64,000 nucleotides of DNA from Charina bottae (lineage: Eukaryota; Chordata; Lepidosauria; Squamata; Charinaidae), in assembly GCA_023362775.1 (NCBI GenBank), contig JALMGJ010000003.1:176792274-176856273 (forward strand). Reading direction: 5' to 3'. This document shows, piece by piece, positions 34,931 to 55,200 of this stretch. The notes under the pieces are model-generated. The model was given only the letters and a program-made list of their open reading frames with translations. It was not told the origin of the DNA and made no database searches. Position 1 is the first letter of the stretch. Each line of letters starts with the position of its first letter. The translations under genes and the position numbers were made by a program.

Positions 34931-35364
34931 AAGGTACAAGATAGTCCTGACAAAAGCAGAATGAATTACATGTGATAATTCAATCTATACATTATGCAAA
35001 CTGCATTTTCTTACAAGTTGCAGAATTCAGCTTTTCTTAGCACAGAATATTGCTGACTTCGGTCCATAATTTTGGTGTTTTTATGACAGATTACACAGCC
35101 CTAGAAATAAACAGCTCCAATATAATGAACTGTAGTTCCTGCTCTTACAAATGTATACAAATGGCTTCTTTTGTCCCCAAGTTACATTTTAACATGGGAT
35201 CAATCTTCCTCTCTGGGCTGTTGATATCCCCAACTTGACTAAAATAGTTGTGACCTAACAGTGAACTTTTCCTCGGAAACAATGTAAACTGGCTTTCACC
35301 AGATAAATTAATCTGAGAAAAGCAAACAGGCTAGTTTGAAACTATACCAACCCCACTGAAAGTA

Positions 35365-35439
35365 GTCAGGGAGAAAAAGCAGAAGGAAGAAGGAAGGGAC
35401 ATTTCCAAAAAGCCCTGCCGAGATCACAGACCCTGGAAA

Positions 35440-35476
<37 letters not shown>

Positions 35477-35695
35477 GGCGATCACTCGTAGCCGAGTAAG
35501 ATTGTCTTCCAAAGGTAAAATTTTAACAGTGGATCCGTAAGTGGCTATAAAGGCCAATTCTGGATCCGCACAACCTCCCACAATGAGGGCATAGGTTTCC
35601 GGGTGGGAGACGGTCATGATGAGGGTTTGCCTGACGTGCCTTCCTTTTAGCACAACTTTCAGGAATAAGGAGGGAAAGAAAGATAGAAAAGGGGA
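35365..35695 (-). mobile_element. LINE-like 3' end with (GAT)n tail
   Basis: Minus strand: gcacgtcaggcaaaccctca, ccgtctcccacccggaaacc, cggctacgagtgatcgcc, then thirteen or so gat units at 35434-35476. A conserved-looking tail ending in a simple repeat suggests the 3' end of a non-LTR element, but I could not name the family. The acidic run of the overlapping frame is simply the translated (GAT)n. Confidence 0.5.
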
Positions 35696-35700
35696 CACTG

Positions 35701-37315
35701 GCCAGTTAGAGAACGGACATTAAAACTCTCATTTGCCAAAGAACTGACTGAACTGTAACATGGTTATGTCTTGTGAGAGACACCAATACATGGAAATATG
35801 ACCAAGGAATCCATAGAAGAATCTTCTTCTCCCTTCACTATTTTCCAAAATTATTTGCCTGGGGACCTGTCAACACATAATGGCAGGATAGCTGAATATG
35901 TTTAGCCAGCAAACCTAGAAAACAAATTGTAGTAAGACAAAGAACTACTGTACACCACCTTACCCAACCTGGCACCTTCCACATGTATGGGGGATTCTGG
36001 ATGGAGGGCTGTGACCATGGAGATCTTAGTTCAAGTCCCCACTTGACTAGAGAGCTCACTAGGGGTTTTTTGGTCAGTTACAACCAACCCCACGATTGTT
36101 CTTCTGAGGAGAAAATGGGGCATAACCCAGAGATCTCACCTTAAATTTCTTAGAGAAAAAGTGCAATATACATTTAAGATTTTTATTACAAAAATTTAAA
36201 AACGAGGAAGAGGAAGAGAAGATATATAATTATATCTTTTCTAGAATAGTGGCAAATTTAGCTTACAAGGAAAACTCCCCTGAGGCCACAGTCTTATTCT
36301 GCATTTAAAAGAGGCATAACAGTAATTATATACTAATCTAAGCCACCTCTGAAACATTTCTAGACCTGAAGCTACTTTTTCCTGCCTCGCCTTCCATTTT
36401 TCCTGAAAAGTATGTAAGTCTATGATAGAGACTACTTTTTAATCAGGGTACAATGTTTAGCAGGCTGTTTGAAAATTATTCTAGAAAAGTAATAATAGGA
36501 AGCTAATACACACGTCAGTATTGCTGCAGGAAGAAGACCTAAGCCAAGGGTATATGTCTGGGAAAAAGAGGAACAGAGAGGCCAGACTCAGATGAAAAAT
36601 GACTCCTGTACCTTCAAGAGTTGTTTAGTACAGAGATCTACAACAGCTGCAATTTCATTTTCCCTGCAGAACAAATGACATAGTCCCTCTTCTCCTCAGC
36701 TGTAAAAGGGAAAGGAGAGGATCTATACTGCCATTCATCCATATATTAAATTGATTAATAAGATTAAAGTTAAATTGCAGAAGTTGCTTGCCACTCAGCT
36801 TGGTAGCAGCACCTAACCAATCTTAAGCAGTCAGAAATTTTTAATTACTGGATCGGAGACTACTAGGAAAATCCAGGACTGGGTGGTAAAAAATTCAAAA
36901 TCCTGAAAAGAGGCCATACGAACAATCTCATTGTTCTCATGTTAGCCCTTCAAGGTAGGCCAGGTTAGGAAATAGACTCCACATGTTTGACTGGAACTAT
37001 GCTTTATTGATATAGGCTATAGTAACAGAATCTTGAGAGCCTACCTATGTTTTCCCTTCCCTCCCTCTTATACCCCACTTGATTAAGGTGGAGCCAGTAG
37101 GAGCTTCTTTCTAATGCTTTATCTGTTTCCCAGGCTTAATGAATGCTTTTGTTTTTGTAACCTTTTCTGCATAGTTTCTCCAAGGTCACCTCCACAGCTC
37201 TCCATACCACATGCAAAACATACACAGAACAGAAAGCCACAGTGAAAAAATGAGATTACGATTACATATAGAAAGATGACCAAACAAATGACAGGTACAG
37301 CAACCATCCTTAGAA
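35701..37315. other. Intron 5, no recognised feature
   Basis: Non-coding; no exon or named repeat found. Confidence 0.5.
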
Positions 37316-37789
37316 CTGACAATGACGATTGATGGATAGCTTCTTTTTAGGATTGACAATCAACAGTAAAGGAATCAGCAGTCCTGTTGATTAAGAAATA
37401 CATGGCAGACTAACACTTGGTGGGGTAGCAATGAAAGCCTTGGAAAAGATATTCAGATGTTGTGATATGTCTATACCTACAAAGATCAGAATGGTTTTCC
37501 CTGTGAACTCTGTGGAACCAAAGTAGGACTATGAAGAAGCAAAATACAAACAGTATTGATGCTTTTGAACTTCAGTGTTGAAGAAGCCTCCTGTGAATAT
37601 GATGGACAGCCAAAAAAAACCAAACACAAATGTATCACAGAACAAATCAATCCCAAGTTGAGGCACAAGTGACCAGGCTCAAATTATCATATTTTGAATA
37701 CATTATTCTGTATTGTGTTCTGATCTGTATTGTGTTTTAACCTTGTTTTTATTGTGAACTGCCCAGGGTCCCCCGTGCGGTAATATAAG

Positions 37790-37834
<45 letters not shown>

Positions 37835-38040
37835 TGCAAAGACCCAGCTCCCTTGAGAAGTCCATAATGCTGGGAAAGGTGAAAAGAAATAGTAAAAGAG
37901 GACAACCAGCAGCAAGGTGGAAGACTTGATTACAGTGGTGATGGGTGCACTGTTGTGAGTCCTGAAGGGCCAGGTTGGGAGCAAATCATCTTGGGAAAGT
38001 CTATCTATGTGGTCACATTGATTTGATGGCACATACTTAA
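37316..38040 (+). mobile_element. RTE-type LINE remnant split by an L2 tail
   Basis: The sequence parallels 61855-62400 over most of its length (gatggatagcttct.., aaagatattcagatgttg, gtattgatgcttttgaactt, gaccaggctcaaattatcat, ctcccttgagaagtccataa, cagcagcaaggtggaag). It is interrupted at about 37704-37834 by a 131-bp L2-type 3' end (attgtgaactgcccagggtc) with a (gtaa)n tail. The coding frame is broken many times. Confidence 0.85.
37794..37834. repeat. (GTAA)n microsatellite
   Basis: Ten gtaa units forming the tail of the inserted L2 fragment. Confidence 0.95.
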
Positions 38041-39249
38041 ATCAATCAATAGTGAAATGATTCACTAATCAGTGCAGGGAAACCTTCACAAAGAGGTCAA
38101 GTGCTCTATGATTAATTTCATCTGCACCTCTACCTCACAAGGCAATCCCAGGAAGCTCTTTCCCTTGAGGGAAGATCAACAAAGAGAACAGCCAACTGGA
38201 TCCCATTCATGAAGGACACTCTGCGGATTTTCCAGTTCCGCCATACTACTGACGTTTCCTAATAAATTAAATCAGTTCATGGATGGGCTTGGTGCTGCAG
38301 AACCTTTAAGCAGAAACAGCATTTACCATGACATGCACACCTTTCCAGTTCTAACCCCCACCACACTCCCAACCATACCATCAGGAAGCAGGGGCATATC
38401 TTCATGTGCCTCCCCCCAGGATAAATATATTATTATTTTATCACCATCTTTATCACCATCACCATCATTCAAAAAGAGCAGGTGCATTATTAATCTGCAG
38501 GGATAATATAGTATACAGTAAGTCTATTTCAAGAAGGGAAATTATCTCCACTCATCCATGTTGCTTATTGGCGACTTTGGACCAGTCACCTTTTCTCAGT
38601 TCAATTCACTTTACATATTACACAGATAAAATTAGGCACATCTGAGGTAAACTACCTGGAACTCCTAGTGGAATTATTTTTTAATGTATGAGTCTTATGA
38701 GACATGAAGTAGACACTAATCCAGAAAAATGCAAAGGCAGACTGCAATGCATCAATAGATCTCAGAAAAATTAGCAGAAAATGGCCAGTTATGCTTACCT
38801 CTCCATTTTTCTGCAAACGTATAATAAAAAGACTCCCCCGCCCCACCTACTCCAAACTATACTGCTGAAATATAAAAGCTTGTGTGGAAGTAGATGACTG
38901 GGAATGGATTTCTGTATGGAAAGACTGCAGCTTACATTTGGTCCTGGTACCCAAAATAAATTCCTTAATTTTAAATGGCATGTTATTTATACCAAATTCT
39001 AGTTTATTAACCTCAATGCTCTGGTAAATAAAGTGTGAAATATTTCCCCCCTGCTCTAGTCCATTAAAGTTTATGCCATAATAAACCAGTTTATTTTAAA
39101 ATATTGTTCTTGTTGTCAGTGAATCGCAACTAGAGTTTCAGGAGGAGACTGTACTACCTAGTACTATCTTTGTAGGCTGACCTTCTTCAATCTGTTGATT
39201 TCCAGGTATGCTGGACTGCAGCTTCCATCATCACCTTGGGGATAATATG
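38041..39249. other. Intron 5, no recognised gene
   Basis: Non-coding. A short atcacc/catcaccatc repeat lies at 38440-38468. No transposon ends were identified. Confidence 0.5.
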
Positions 39250-39501
39250 GGTTATAGCAGTGCTTTCCAAAGTGCCGCCGTTGGCGACACACCAACGGCC
39301 GCGGGGGCGTGCACGGTGGCGGCGCGGGGGGGGCGTGGTGGCAGCGTGCATGGCGGCGGCCTCCGCTAAAACGCGGAAGCGCTGATGGCGCGCCGCTGCT
39401 GCTGCCATGCACACTGCCGCGTGCCCCCGCTGCCACTTCCGGGTTGTGTTGCGACACACTAAAGTGTCGTGACACACAGTTTGGAAAGCTATGGGTTATA
39501 G
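39250..39501. mobile_element. hAT-type MITE with 8-bp target duplication (family 1), copy 2
   Basis: ggttatag at 39250-39257 and 39494-39501 flanks a 236-bp element beginning cagtgctttccaaagt and ending gtttggaaagctatg. It has the same gacacacc / gtgtcgtgacacacag subterminal words as 5181-5451 and a GC-rich core. Confidence 0.9.
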
Positions 39502-41709
39502 TCTAACACATTTCCTGGACACTAAGCCTCCTGAGGAAGGCTATTCCAAACACTGCTGTATTTTTATTTATTTATGGTTCTTATAATGCTATTCAGAACC
39601 TTCAGTGCTATTTACCTACTTGTGGCTTCCTCATTGATTTGTGTCTGTGAGTATATGGATCAATAATTCCCATCATATTAAAAAAATCTCCGCCCTGAGT
39701 CACTCCCACAGCACTTTTTGAAACAAAAAGAGAATGCACATTGCAAAAACCGCCTCTTTTCACCCACACAACCTTGTTGGTGAAATTTAAATGGATTGAC
39801 AAGGATAATGTGACAGTTTCTTTAGTGAAAGATTACACTTCTAGCAGGAGGTAAAAAGGGTTTAGCAACTCTGACCTGACCAATAAACACACATACAGAA
39901 AGACCAAGTAAACAAAACCATGATGAGCTGATAAGGAAAAGGAGAGCAAAGAAGGTAGATTTACCAACTTGGCAGAAGTAACCCAAGGCAAAACTATTTA
40001 GTTTACATATTATTCCAGATATAGTAGCTTCCTTTGTAATGACATTTCCATGCCAAGAAACCATGAAAGTCAAGGTTTTCACAAAATAACATTCTAAACA
40101 TTCTCTCCATTTGTGCTGAAATATTCTGAAGCTGGTTGAGAAGGTTCAATAATGTGTGTGTGTGTGTGCGCGCGCGTGCGTGCGTTCGTATGATTCCTAT
40201 ACTTTCAAAGCACAATTAACCACAGGTAACATAGTGGGCTTTGCTAAGCACTTGTGATGTTGTATTTTCCATTTCTTAATATTCCTGAAGAGTGGGTAAG
40301 TATTGATAATTAATATTACTCTAGTTTAATAATGCAGATATATTTCCAATGCAAAACTCTGTCACTCTTGGTAGGTATGGATATTGCCACAGTGGTCTTA
40401 AAGAACAAACAGTAAAATTAAAAATTCTATTTGGCCACTTTATATTGGTGTAGAAACACAAAAGTGTTGACATGATAACTACTCGGAATTGGAAACATCT
40501 ATATGCCTGCACAGGTTGTGTTAAATATATTTACTTCGTTAAATTTATAACTGTGATCCAGGGCAAATCTATTTTTGATCCTCATTAACACTAATGCCAA
40601 CAAAACACTTAAGCATAATTAAGGTGGGCAGAAATTATCTGTCCCCGAAAAATGGAGAAGACAGAAAGTAGTAGTATATTGATCAGATGTTTTGAGATGG
40701 ATAGCTCGTAACACTACCAATGAAAACAAATTATGTGGCTGTTTTCCGCTTTACTACGTATTTCTCTGATAAGAAAAATGATGAAAGAATTCAAGGGTAA
40801 ACACCAGAGATTACAAAGAACCACTGGAAAATTCTGCAAATAAGACTGGAAGACAGCACATTAAAAACCTCACCTGGAAATACTTTCATTCTCTAAATCA
40901 CAGTTAAAGAATAATTCAATTGGCTGCAATATCCCTTCAAATTTCAATTCCAATTTAAATTAACATATGCATTCATAAGGCAACAAATCATGGATAGCTT
41001 TTTCAAGTAGCTGTTTATTCAGATCTTAGCCTTGATTTTATGAAAACAGTGGACCATTTAAACAACTGGAAAAGAAAAAAGAGTCTTCCCAATGGCCTGG
41101 GAACAGATCATGGCAAACCCAGAAATTATCCTCCATCTAAAGTTGCTGTTCTGCAACTTTAGACCTTTTGAAGAATTATACTCTTGCATATTTTTACTTC
41201 AGTCCTACCGTCCACACATTGTGGGGCAAGGCCTGAAGTGAGACATCTGCTCTCTATATTTAAACTCTCCACATAGGACTCCAAAATATGCAGGGAGCCT
41301 GCATGAATGAATCATGAACCTCCCCTCAGACCTCCCACCAACATATGAACAATGGGAAGGGATAACCTGTCATAAAATCCTGAGGGGAGAAGGGCCCCAA
41401 AGGTTTTTTACTGTACTTCAATAGGACGTCTTTGTAAGCCTTACTGAGACAAATACGTATATATACTGAAGATCCACCATGCTAGGGTAGTTTACCCTTT
41501 GATTGTTGGCAACTATTGTGTTCTTCCTTGACAGACTCCAGAGTCTTAAAATCTTTTATTACATAATACTTTTAGACATAGCAGTCTTACCTAGACTAGA
41601 GCAACTTCAAATCTTATGATTGGGGGCTTCACAGCTACAAAGGTAATGGCATCATAATTACTACTTCACAAGTGTCAGCTCTAGGATGCAATGGACTCTC
41701 AGCTCCTAC
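39502..41709. other. Intron 5, mostly unrecognised
   Basis: Non-coding. It contains a (TG)n/(CG)n dinucleotide run at 40154-40183; otherwise I see nothing that I can name. Confidence 0.5.
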
Positions 41710-41832
41710 CTGTCTGGGTGAACCCTGGCTTGTATCCATTGGCTGTTCCACTCTCAGGGGTCACAGATGGAGATGCTGAAGAACTAGGTTTAGCAGAATG
41801 GCTAGCAACAGAAGATTGCCTGCTTCTACATT
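41710..41832 (-). CDS. GREB1L: GREB1L coding exon 5
   Basis: Residues 237-277, 123 bp, phase 1 at both ends: [19 protein letters not shown] through [17 protein letters not shown]. The acceptor is tttacttgcag and the donor ACAG|gtagga. It is serine/threonine rich and probably disordered. Comparison with the recalled mammalian protein shows the same order of motifs ([18 protein letters not shown]) with several substitutions, as expected for a fast-evolving linker. Confidence 0.93.
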
Positions 41833-46287
<4,455 letters not shown>

Positions 46288-46510
46288 GAGAGTCAGTTTG
46301 GTGTAGTGGTTAAAGGTTCCAGGATAGAAACTGGAAGACCAAAAGTCCTGCCTTTAGCACAAAGCTAGCTGGGTGACTTTGGGTCAGTCATTCTCTCTTA
46401 GACCTAGCAAGAAGGAAACAACAAACCACTTCCAAAAATGTTGCCAAGAAAACTGCAGGGACTTGTCCAGGCAGTTACCAGGAGTCAAGACTGACTCAAA
46501 GGCACAAAAT
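46288..46510 (+). mobile_element. tRNA-derived SINE, older copy
   Basis: gtcagtttggtgtagtggtt, agctagctgggtgactttgg, aactgcagggacttgtccag and cagttaccaggagtcaagac match the SINE at 19766-19985 with many changes. The A-box-like gtgtagtggtta is visible; the B box is decayed. Confidence 0.85.
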
Positions 46511-48344
<1,834 letters not shown>

Positions 48345-48589
48345 TTATCATGGGCAAAGGACACCAGATGAACTGGTAATATACAAAACAAATGTAGATT
48401 CATGAAACAAAATTAAGAATTTACGCATTGTGGGAGAGAAGTTAGCAGTAGTGTATTGTGCTAGTAGCTTTCATTTTATATATTTGACAGAATCTATTTT
48501 TATTTGTGGTGTCCATTTTTGTGAACCAGAAATAATAATTTGCCTCCTTCTTTTCCTCCTCCTTCTCTCTGCTCCTGAAGACCAGCTAA

Positions 48590-49285
48590 GAACAATGGCA
48601 TACATAATGTAGATTATTGCAATGCGCTCTACATGGGGCTACCCTTGAAGACTATCCGGAAGCTTCAGCTAGTGCAGAATGCGGCCGCGCGAGCAATTTT
48701 GGGTGCACCAAAATCTGCACACATAACACCTCTGCTCCGCGAGCTGCATTGGGTGCCGGTCTGCTTCCGGGTACAATTCAAGGTGTTGGTTATTACCTTT
48801 AAAGCCCTACATGGCATGGGGCCAGAATACCTGAAGGACCGTCTTATCCCCATTTTATCGACCCGCCCCACCAGGTCATTCAGAGAGGGCATGCTACGAA
48901 CCCCATCAATTAAAGAATGTCATCGGATGGGGTCTAGGAGGCGGGCCTTCTCTGTGGTAGCGCCCACACTGTGGAACATCTTGCCCCCAGAGTTGAGGAA
49001 GATCTCCTCCCTCCCGACCTTTAGGAAAGAGCTGAAGACCTGGTTCTGCCGCCTGGCATGGGAAGGAGGAAAGGATAGTTCCTCATGGGGGTGGTTAATT
49101 CCTTAATTTATTGTCCTTCGTTTAATTCCATCTCCATCTGGATTTATAATTATTTATTAATTTATATATTGTACATTGATGTTTTATCCTGTTTTAATCT
49201 ATTTTATTGTAAACCGCCCAGAGTTCCCCGTTGGGGGAGATGGGCGGTTATATAAATTTAATTAAATAAATAAATAAAATAAATA
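48590..49285 (+). mobile_element. L2-clade LINE 3' fragment
   Basis: A 157-codon plus-strand frame (48633-49106) reads MGLPLKTIRKLQLVQNAAAR, then PLLRELHWVPVCFRVQFKVL and so on to LKTWFCRLAWEG. This is the L2 C-terminal region, with the first codons of RDYCNALYMG just upstream in another frame. It ends with gtaaaccgcccagagttccc and an (aaat)n tail at 49258-49282. It is a relatively young, severely 5'-truncated insertion. Confidence 0.92.
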
Positions 49286-52200
49286 CAAAAGGCACTTCCT
49301 TTTCCATTTGTGAATCAAATGCACACCTGTCAACCTAAACAATATTACTTTCAACATGTCTGGATGCAATGTAGGTAAACTGCCTTGGCAACTGGAAGAC
49401 TCCTCTAAGTTCCTAAATCCAGTAAACCAGACATTCCCAGCTGAATGTGCTCCAGATGATTTGGATTAAACTAGCAGTAATCCAAAGCATCTCATAGGAA
49501 CTGTGGCTTAATACATCAAGAGAACATTAGGTTGGGGAAAGCTGAGTGTGAGTCACAGGCTCATAGAAGCCTACATGCATGCACAACTTTTTCTTCTACA
49601 AAGGAACCCAGATACAAGGCACAGACTTTACAGACCCTCACTATGACTTCTCTGCTGGAGCTGGAAAACAGTGTGCCTGTTACAACTACTCTGGTGGAGA
49701 GGAATTATTCAGAAGACACACATTTTCCAAAACCAGTTCTCACTCATTCCTTCCATTTTTAAATTGCAAGGGGTATTTGCTTCTCAATTTAAAGCAGGGG
49801 CAAGCAATTTTCCTCCACTGTGGATTGCACATCATCATTGGCATTAATAGAAAAAGAGCTGAGTATCAACAGCATGTTGATGCAACAGAATCTCAATATT
49901 TTGAATGACTTCCGCCAACTAACTCATGTAGAAGTAGAAAGTAAACAAGAAAAACCCCCGCATCTTAAAGAACCTTACAAGCCAAAGGCACCATCATCTG
50001 GAAATTATGAATACAACTAAACCAGAATCACTCTAAAACGTTACTTTCAAATCCCATATCAATCATATATCCCAGGAAGAAGTCACAGTAGATGATACTG
50101 AATGCCACCTGTCCTGCCAAATCTCAGTCCAGTTCTTGGTATAGGCCCTCTACAAAAGAGACTAAGGCTGTTAGTATCCCAAACCCAGGTTTGAAAAACA
50201 GGAATTGTGATGCCACCATTTGTTCTTTTAAAAAGCAGATCTGAAACTGACTGATTGTAGAAACAAAGTTCAAAGCTACCTTACAGGTCACCTAGTCCAA
50301 ATCCTTGGTCAGTGCAGGATCTACCACAGCATATCTGACAGATGACAATCTAGGCTCTATTTGAATTCCTCCAGCAAAGAACTCATCACTTCATGTAGCA
50401 ACCTGTTTCACTGGCTGATAGCTCATACAGAACAGTTATAAAGTTCCTCCCAATGTCTACCTTGAACCTACTTCGTAGCTTTAACCAAGTAGCATCTGTT
50501 TTTGCTTTGAATATTGTATTGAGTAACATTTGGAAGAGCCTATTGTATTAGTCAGATAGTCATACAGTACATGCATACATTTCTTATCCTTTCTGTTTGC
50601 CAAAATGTGCTCATCCAGCATTATTTTGGGTACATTGTTTTCTACTGACCAAATGTTCTTTATGCATGCAGTCACCTTTTTGGATCAAATATTCAGCAGC
50701 AATGAACAGTAGCAATTACTGCTGTGGTATATAAAAGAGCATGGCTATGGCCAGAGGCACACAGGGATGAAGATAAGGGAAGCAAATACCACAAGTGATA
50801 AGGAAGAGCAGGGTGGTCTTAATGACAATCATCAGTATTCCACAACTTTTTCTGGAAAAGTGCTAGAAGGGGTATTAACTGACAAAATGGTGTTACAAAG
50901 GGCAAAACAGATTTAACTGATCATAGAAACAGAATATAAGAACTATAGACATTTTTGAAGTTCTCCAAAAGAAACATCTTAATGTTTCCTTTTCAAGAAC
51001 ACTTCATCTATGCAAAAACCTATTCTTTACCAAAAAGTAAAACAAATAATCCTTCCACCCACATTTGCTAATCCCTTTGGGAGATCCAAGTAATTTTTTC
51101 TTTATTTGTGTAACTTCTAAGGTACTAGATTTTTTCCCCCAAAACAATCTTTTCAAAAAAATAATTTTGTGCATTTTTGTGTATTCTTATTTACATGTTC
51201 TTACTGATTTTAATGGTCATATACTTTGTAAGCTATTTCGGATTGGGCTAGCACCCACCTCCCTACCCCTGCCTTTGTTAAAATGTGTCATACACATTAT
51301 TGTTGTTAGATGCATTAGATACACCATAATTTAACAGGAGAAACTGTTAAGGTATAAGAAGCATTTCCTCTCTAAGTGAAAACTGGATAGAGGAAATGGT
51401 ATGAGATTTGAAATCATTAAATTCTGTAACATGCTGGGTTACAGAAGTCACTGCAATATGTTGCAACGTCTTTAAAATGACTCTCCTTTCTTACTAAAAC
51501 ATTTTAAATGAACAAGAGAGAAATCTTTAAGGAGAAAAAAAAACAAGGAAAGTAAACAAATTGCTCTTTATAGAGTCTTCAAGCCCAAAAGGCTCCTGGA
51601 GAGGCTATCTGTTCTGTATTTATATCAGTTCTTTAATTTACAATCTTTATATTGGATTATTCTGTTATCTACAGTTGAGGGCTGGGTCTTTGGACCACTT
51701 TGAAACTTAGAGAATATCAAAGGCACAGCATTAATTAGATTCTAGGAGTTAAAGATTGAACAGTTCTATAGCAACACAGACTGCTCATTTTCACCAGCAT
51801 TAGCCATTAGCTGTTGTTGTTTTAATGCAGAGTACAATGTTATTTTCCAGAAGAACTCAAAGAGTTTGTTTGCAATTCTACTATTGTTTTAGCAAAATAC
51901 ATTAGCATTTTGAATTAAGGACTGCAGTATTGGCTCAAAGCAGCAGATAATTAAGGGATGCAAATTTACTTCTCTGAAGTAAAAACAAAAAACAAAAAAC
52001 CTTGCATTCTTATTCCAAGGAAATGCAAATACTGTAGTGTTCCCAGGAGCAATTCAATAGACTCCATTTTCTATGGTTTCCATTCAACAAATCATTATTT
52101 GGAGTTTAAGAGCTTGCTGCTTTTCAGAACTGAATCAACATATCCTTGTGTTTTTTTGCAAAGACTATCTCAAATGTTATCAAATTTTGGAATGTTTCTT

Positions 52201-55200
52201 ATTAACCTACTTCATATTTTTGTTTTGTATATTTTGTTTTTCATATTATGTAATGAGTTTTTTTTAATTGGATATAACTTTATCCAATCTATACATTAAC
52301 AGCTTTTTATACAACAGTCTACACTATCAAAATGCAGTTTTTGAAATACAAGAAATTTAACCCCAGAAATAACAACTATTAGAAACAGAACAGTTACTTT
52401 AGTAGGTTCAATTAATTAAGATATAATTCATCTTAAAACCACTGGTTTTAAAACACTGAACCCAAATGGAATACATAATTAACCACAACTAAGCAAACTG
52501 ACTTAAGTGATTCACTTAAGAATAAGTGGACCAGTTCACTGACACTGGTTGGACAAATTTAATTCCCAGTTATTTGACACAGACTTCAAGGAAAATTTTC
52601 TTGTAGTATTTATAACAATGTAATCTATAACAAATGCTAACTATTTTTGCTCCAACAGAAAACTCAGCAGTATACTCACAAGGACATACATATTTTTATT
52701 AATATTCTTAACACATCCTAATACACAAAGTGGTCAATTTAACTCATTTATTTCACTTTTTCTTAAGTAATCAGAGAGTGAAGAAGCACATTTCACACAT
52801 CCAAAGAAATCTACTGTATCCTCTTCCATGAACTAATGATCCTTGCTTCCTGCATGGAGCACTGAAACATTTGTTTACAAGGACACAAATTCACTTATGC
52901 AATACAATTTGCAGATGTGACTCTTACCTTCTCAGGAGTTACCAAAGTACAATAAAAGATTTTGAAAACCAATAAAATTTAACAATAGAAGCAATGATAT
53001 TTACATAATCAAAGGTGCTAGGAGTTCACTTCAAACAGCCATGCCTTGCAAAATGATAAAAATAAATAAATTGCTAATAAGATATTTCTGTGTTTTCCCG
53101 AAATACTGATCTTTGCATTCTAGAGTCATCTTTTAAGCCACTAACTCAAACTTCTTTTGAGTTTGGCCAACACAGCTGTTAAAATACAAACAAAAGGTCT
53201 GAAACTGTGTAAAACAAAAATTGTCTCTGCCCCCCACCATCCCCCCTTTCTTTAACAGTAACAATTAACATCCCCTTTGTGAGGTACAGACCTGTTTTTG
53301 TGCTACTTTAAGATAAGGATTTTGCATAAGAAATTACCTACCAAGATTTACATAAGAAATGCAGTTCACAGTCACTTCCACTTGGTATTTTCACAGTAGC
53401 TGATCTGGTATTAAGTACCTGACTAACTCACGCTTGAAAAATTAAGAATTTAGCTCTCTGGCTCTCTCTCACATTTTTTACCTTCTCTCTCACATTGCAC
53501 TTAACAACCAAACCACATCATTTGTAATAAACAATACCCTTGAGATTGTTTAAAAAAACAATAAAAAACCAGAATATATATCTTATAAATGAAGCAATAC
53601 ATATACTAAAATAAGTATTTTTACTTTACACATACTCTAAAGGCTCAATTAAAGTCATTAAAAATTAAATAGGTGACTAAAAAGACCATGGAAATTGAAT
53701 GAATGCTTGTGGGCACTAAAATAAGAAAGATATGCAAACACCCAATTGCAAAATTAATTTGTGCTACAACTCCCTGAAAGCTCAAAAACTGAAACAGCAA
53801 AAAGATACCCACACTATTATTAATTGTCATCATATTATTTCTTATCTTTTTAGCAATCCATTAGAGAGAACGTGCATGTGCCAGAGCAGCCAATGTTTCC
53901 CTCTCAATCTAACCATCATGTAGAAGGAAGCGAGTGTATATTACAAGAGCAAGAAGCAAGAGGGCTTTCCCACCCCATCATTCCATCCTCAGCATACAAT
54001 TAAGTCGACAGTTGATTCTCCTTCAACACACAGGAAACAGGCCAGCATTCACAGCACCTGATGACAATAAGTTAATTCAAAAATGGCCAGGCAGGCTGCC
54101 AGAATACACAGTTTGCTTCTCCAATGGAGGGGAAAGGCCAGAAGACCGATGCTGTTGCTGAGCATCTATTATCCAAGATAACATTCTGTCCCATGGCAGG
54201 GCCATGCCTGCTACCTAATTGATCGGTTCTGCTCCAATAGCTCCAGAGGGACATCACACGCCATTCAGTTATGGTCTCTACATAAATACAGGTTTTAAAA
54301 GTCAAAATCATTTGATCCAATACTGCAGTCTTTTCCAGAAAATCAATGGTATAATTTGGACTTGGTCATGTTGGATTTCACGCCTACAGGCTATAATGGA
54401 ACAAGATATCACCACACAAAATGCAGGATATTTGAGAGAAGGCAAATGAGCTGGGTGGATGGAACACAAGGCATAACACTTGCTGTTCTCATCTAGGAAA
54501 GGATAATATTAACCAGTTCCTTATCGAACAGGTTTTTGCTGAACACATTCAGTACATAATTAGTAAAAAACATCATTTGAAACTCAGTTTTAACATAGTT
54601 TTCACAATTCCCATAGCAATAACTTCTAACTTTCCTACTGCCTTGATCCCACCAATCTAATTGCTATGATTTATATGTATGATTCAGTATAGGTCTATTT
54701 CAGTCTCACTAAATTCAGTGAAATCTATTTCCAGGTAAGCATGTTTCACACTGAAATCTTAATCTAGTGCAAATAATTTGTCAATCTTTTGGCAGGAGGA
54801 ATAAGGGCAGCCAGGCACAAAGGTCATGGAAATGAAGTATAATTTAAAATAAAGCCAGTCTGAAGAGAAGCACACGTTTGGGGGCTAAAACAACCTCCAC
54901 AGTAATTTTAAAGAATCTCATCTCTGTAAATAAATCTCTCTTCTGGTGTATTTTCACCTTAGAACTCTCTGCAACCTGGATTATACTTTATGTGGAAGCT
55001 TTCAGATTTTGAGGGTGGGGGGTTGCTTTATTTATTTAATGAAACAAAATATTTTCCCCGTACAACTTGTTAAAATATTGTTATGTCTGGTACCACCAGA
55101 AAGACAAACCAGACTATATCCAAAAATATAACCTCGATTTCTTACTTTAATTGTAAAGTTCACTAGATTACCAGAAATACATAGCCATCTTTCATTTCTG

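Noticed and set aside
35366..35698. Frame with a poly-aspartate tail
   Set aside because: The acidic run is translated (GAT)n at the end of a repeat; there is no exon structure.
37794..37834. Possible CRISPR-like or satellite array
   Set aside because: It is a plain (GTAA)n microsatellite tail with no spacers.
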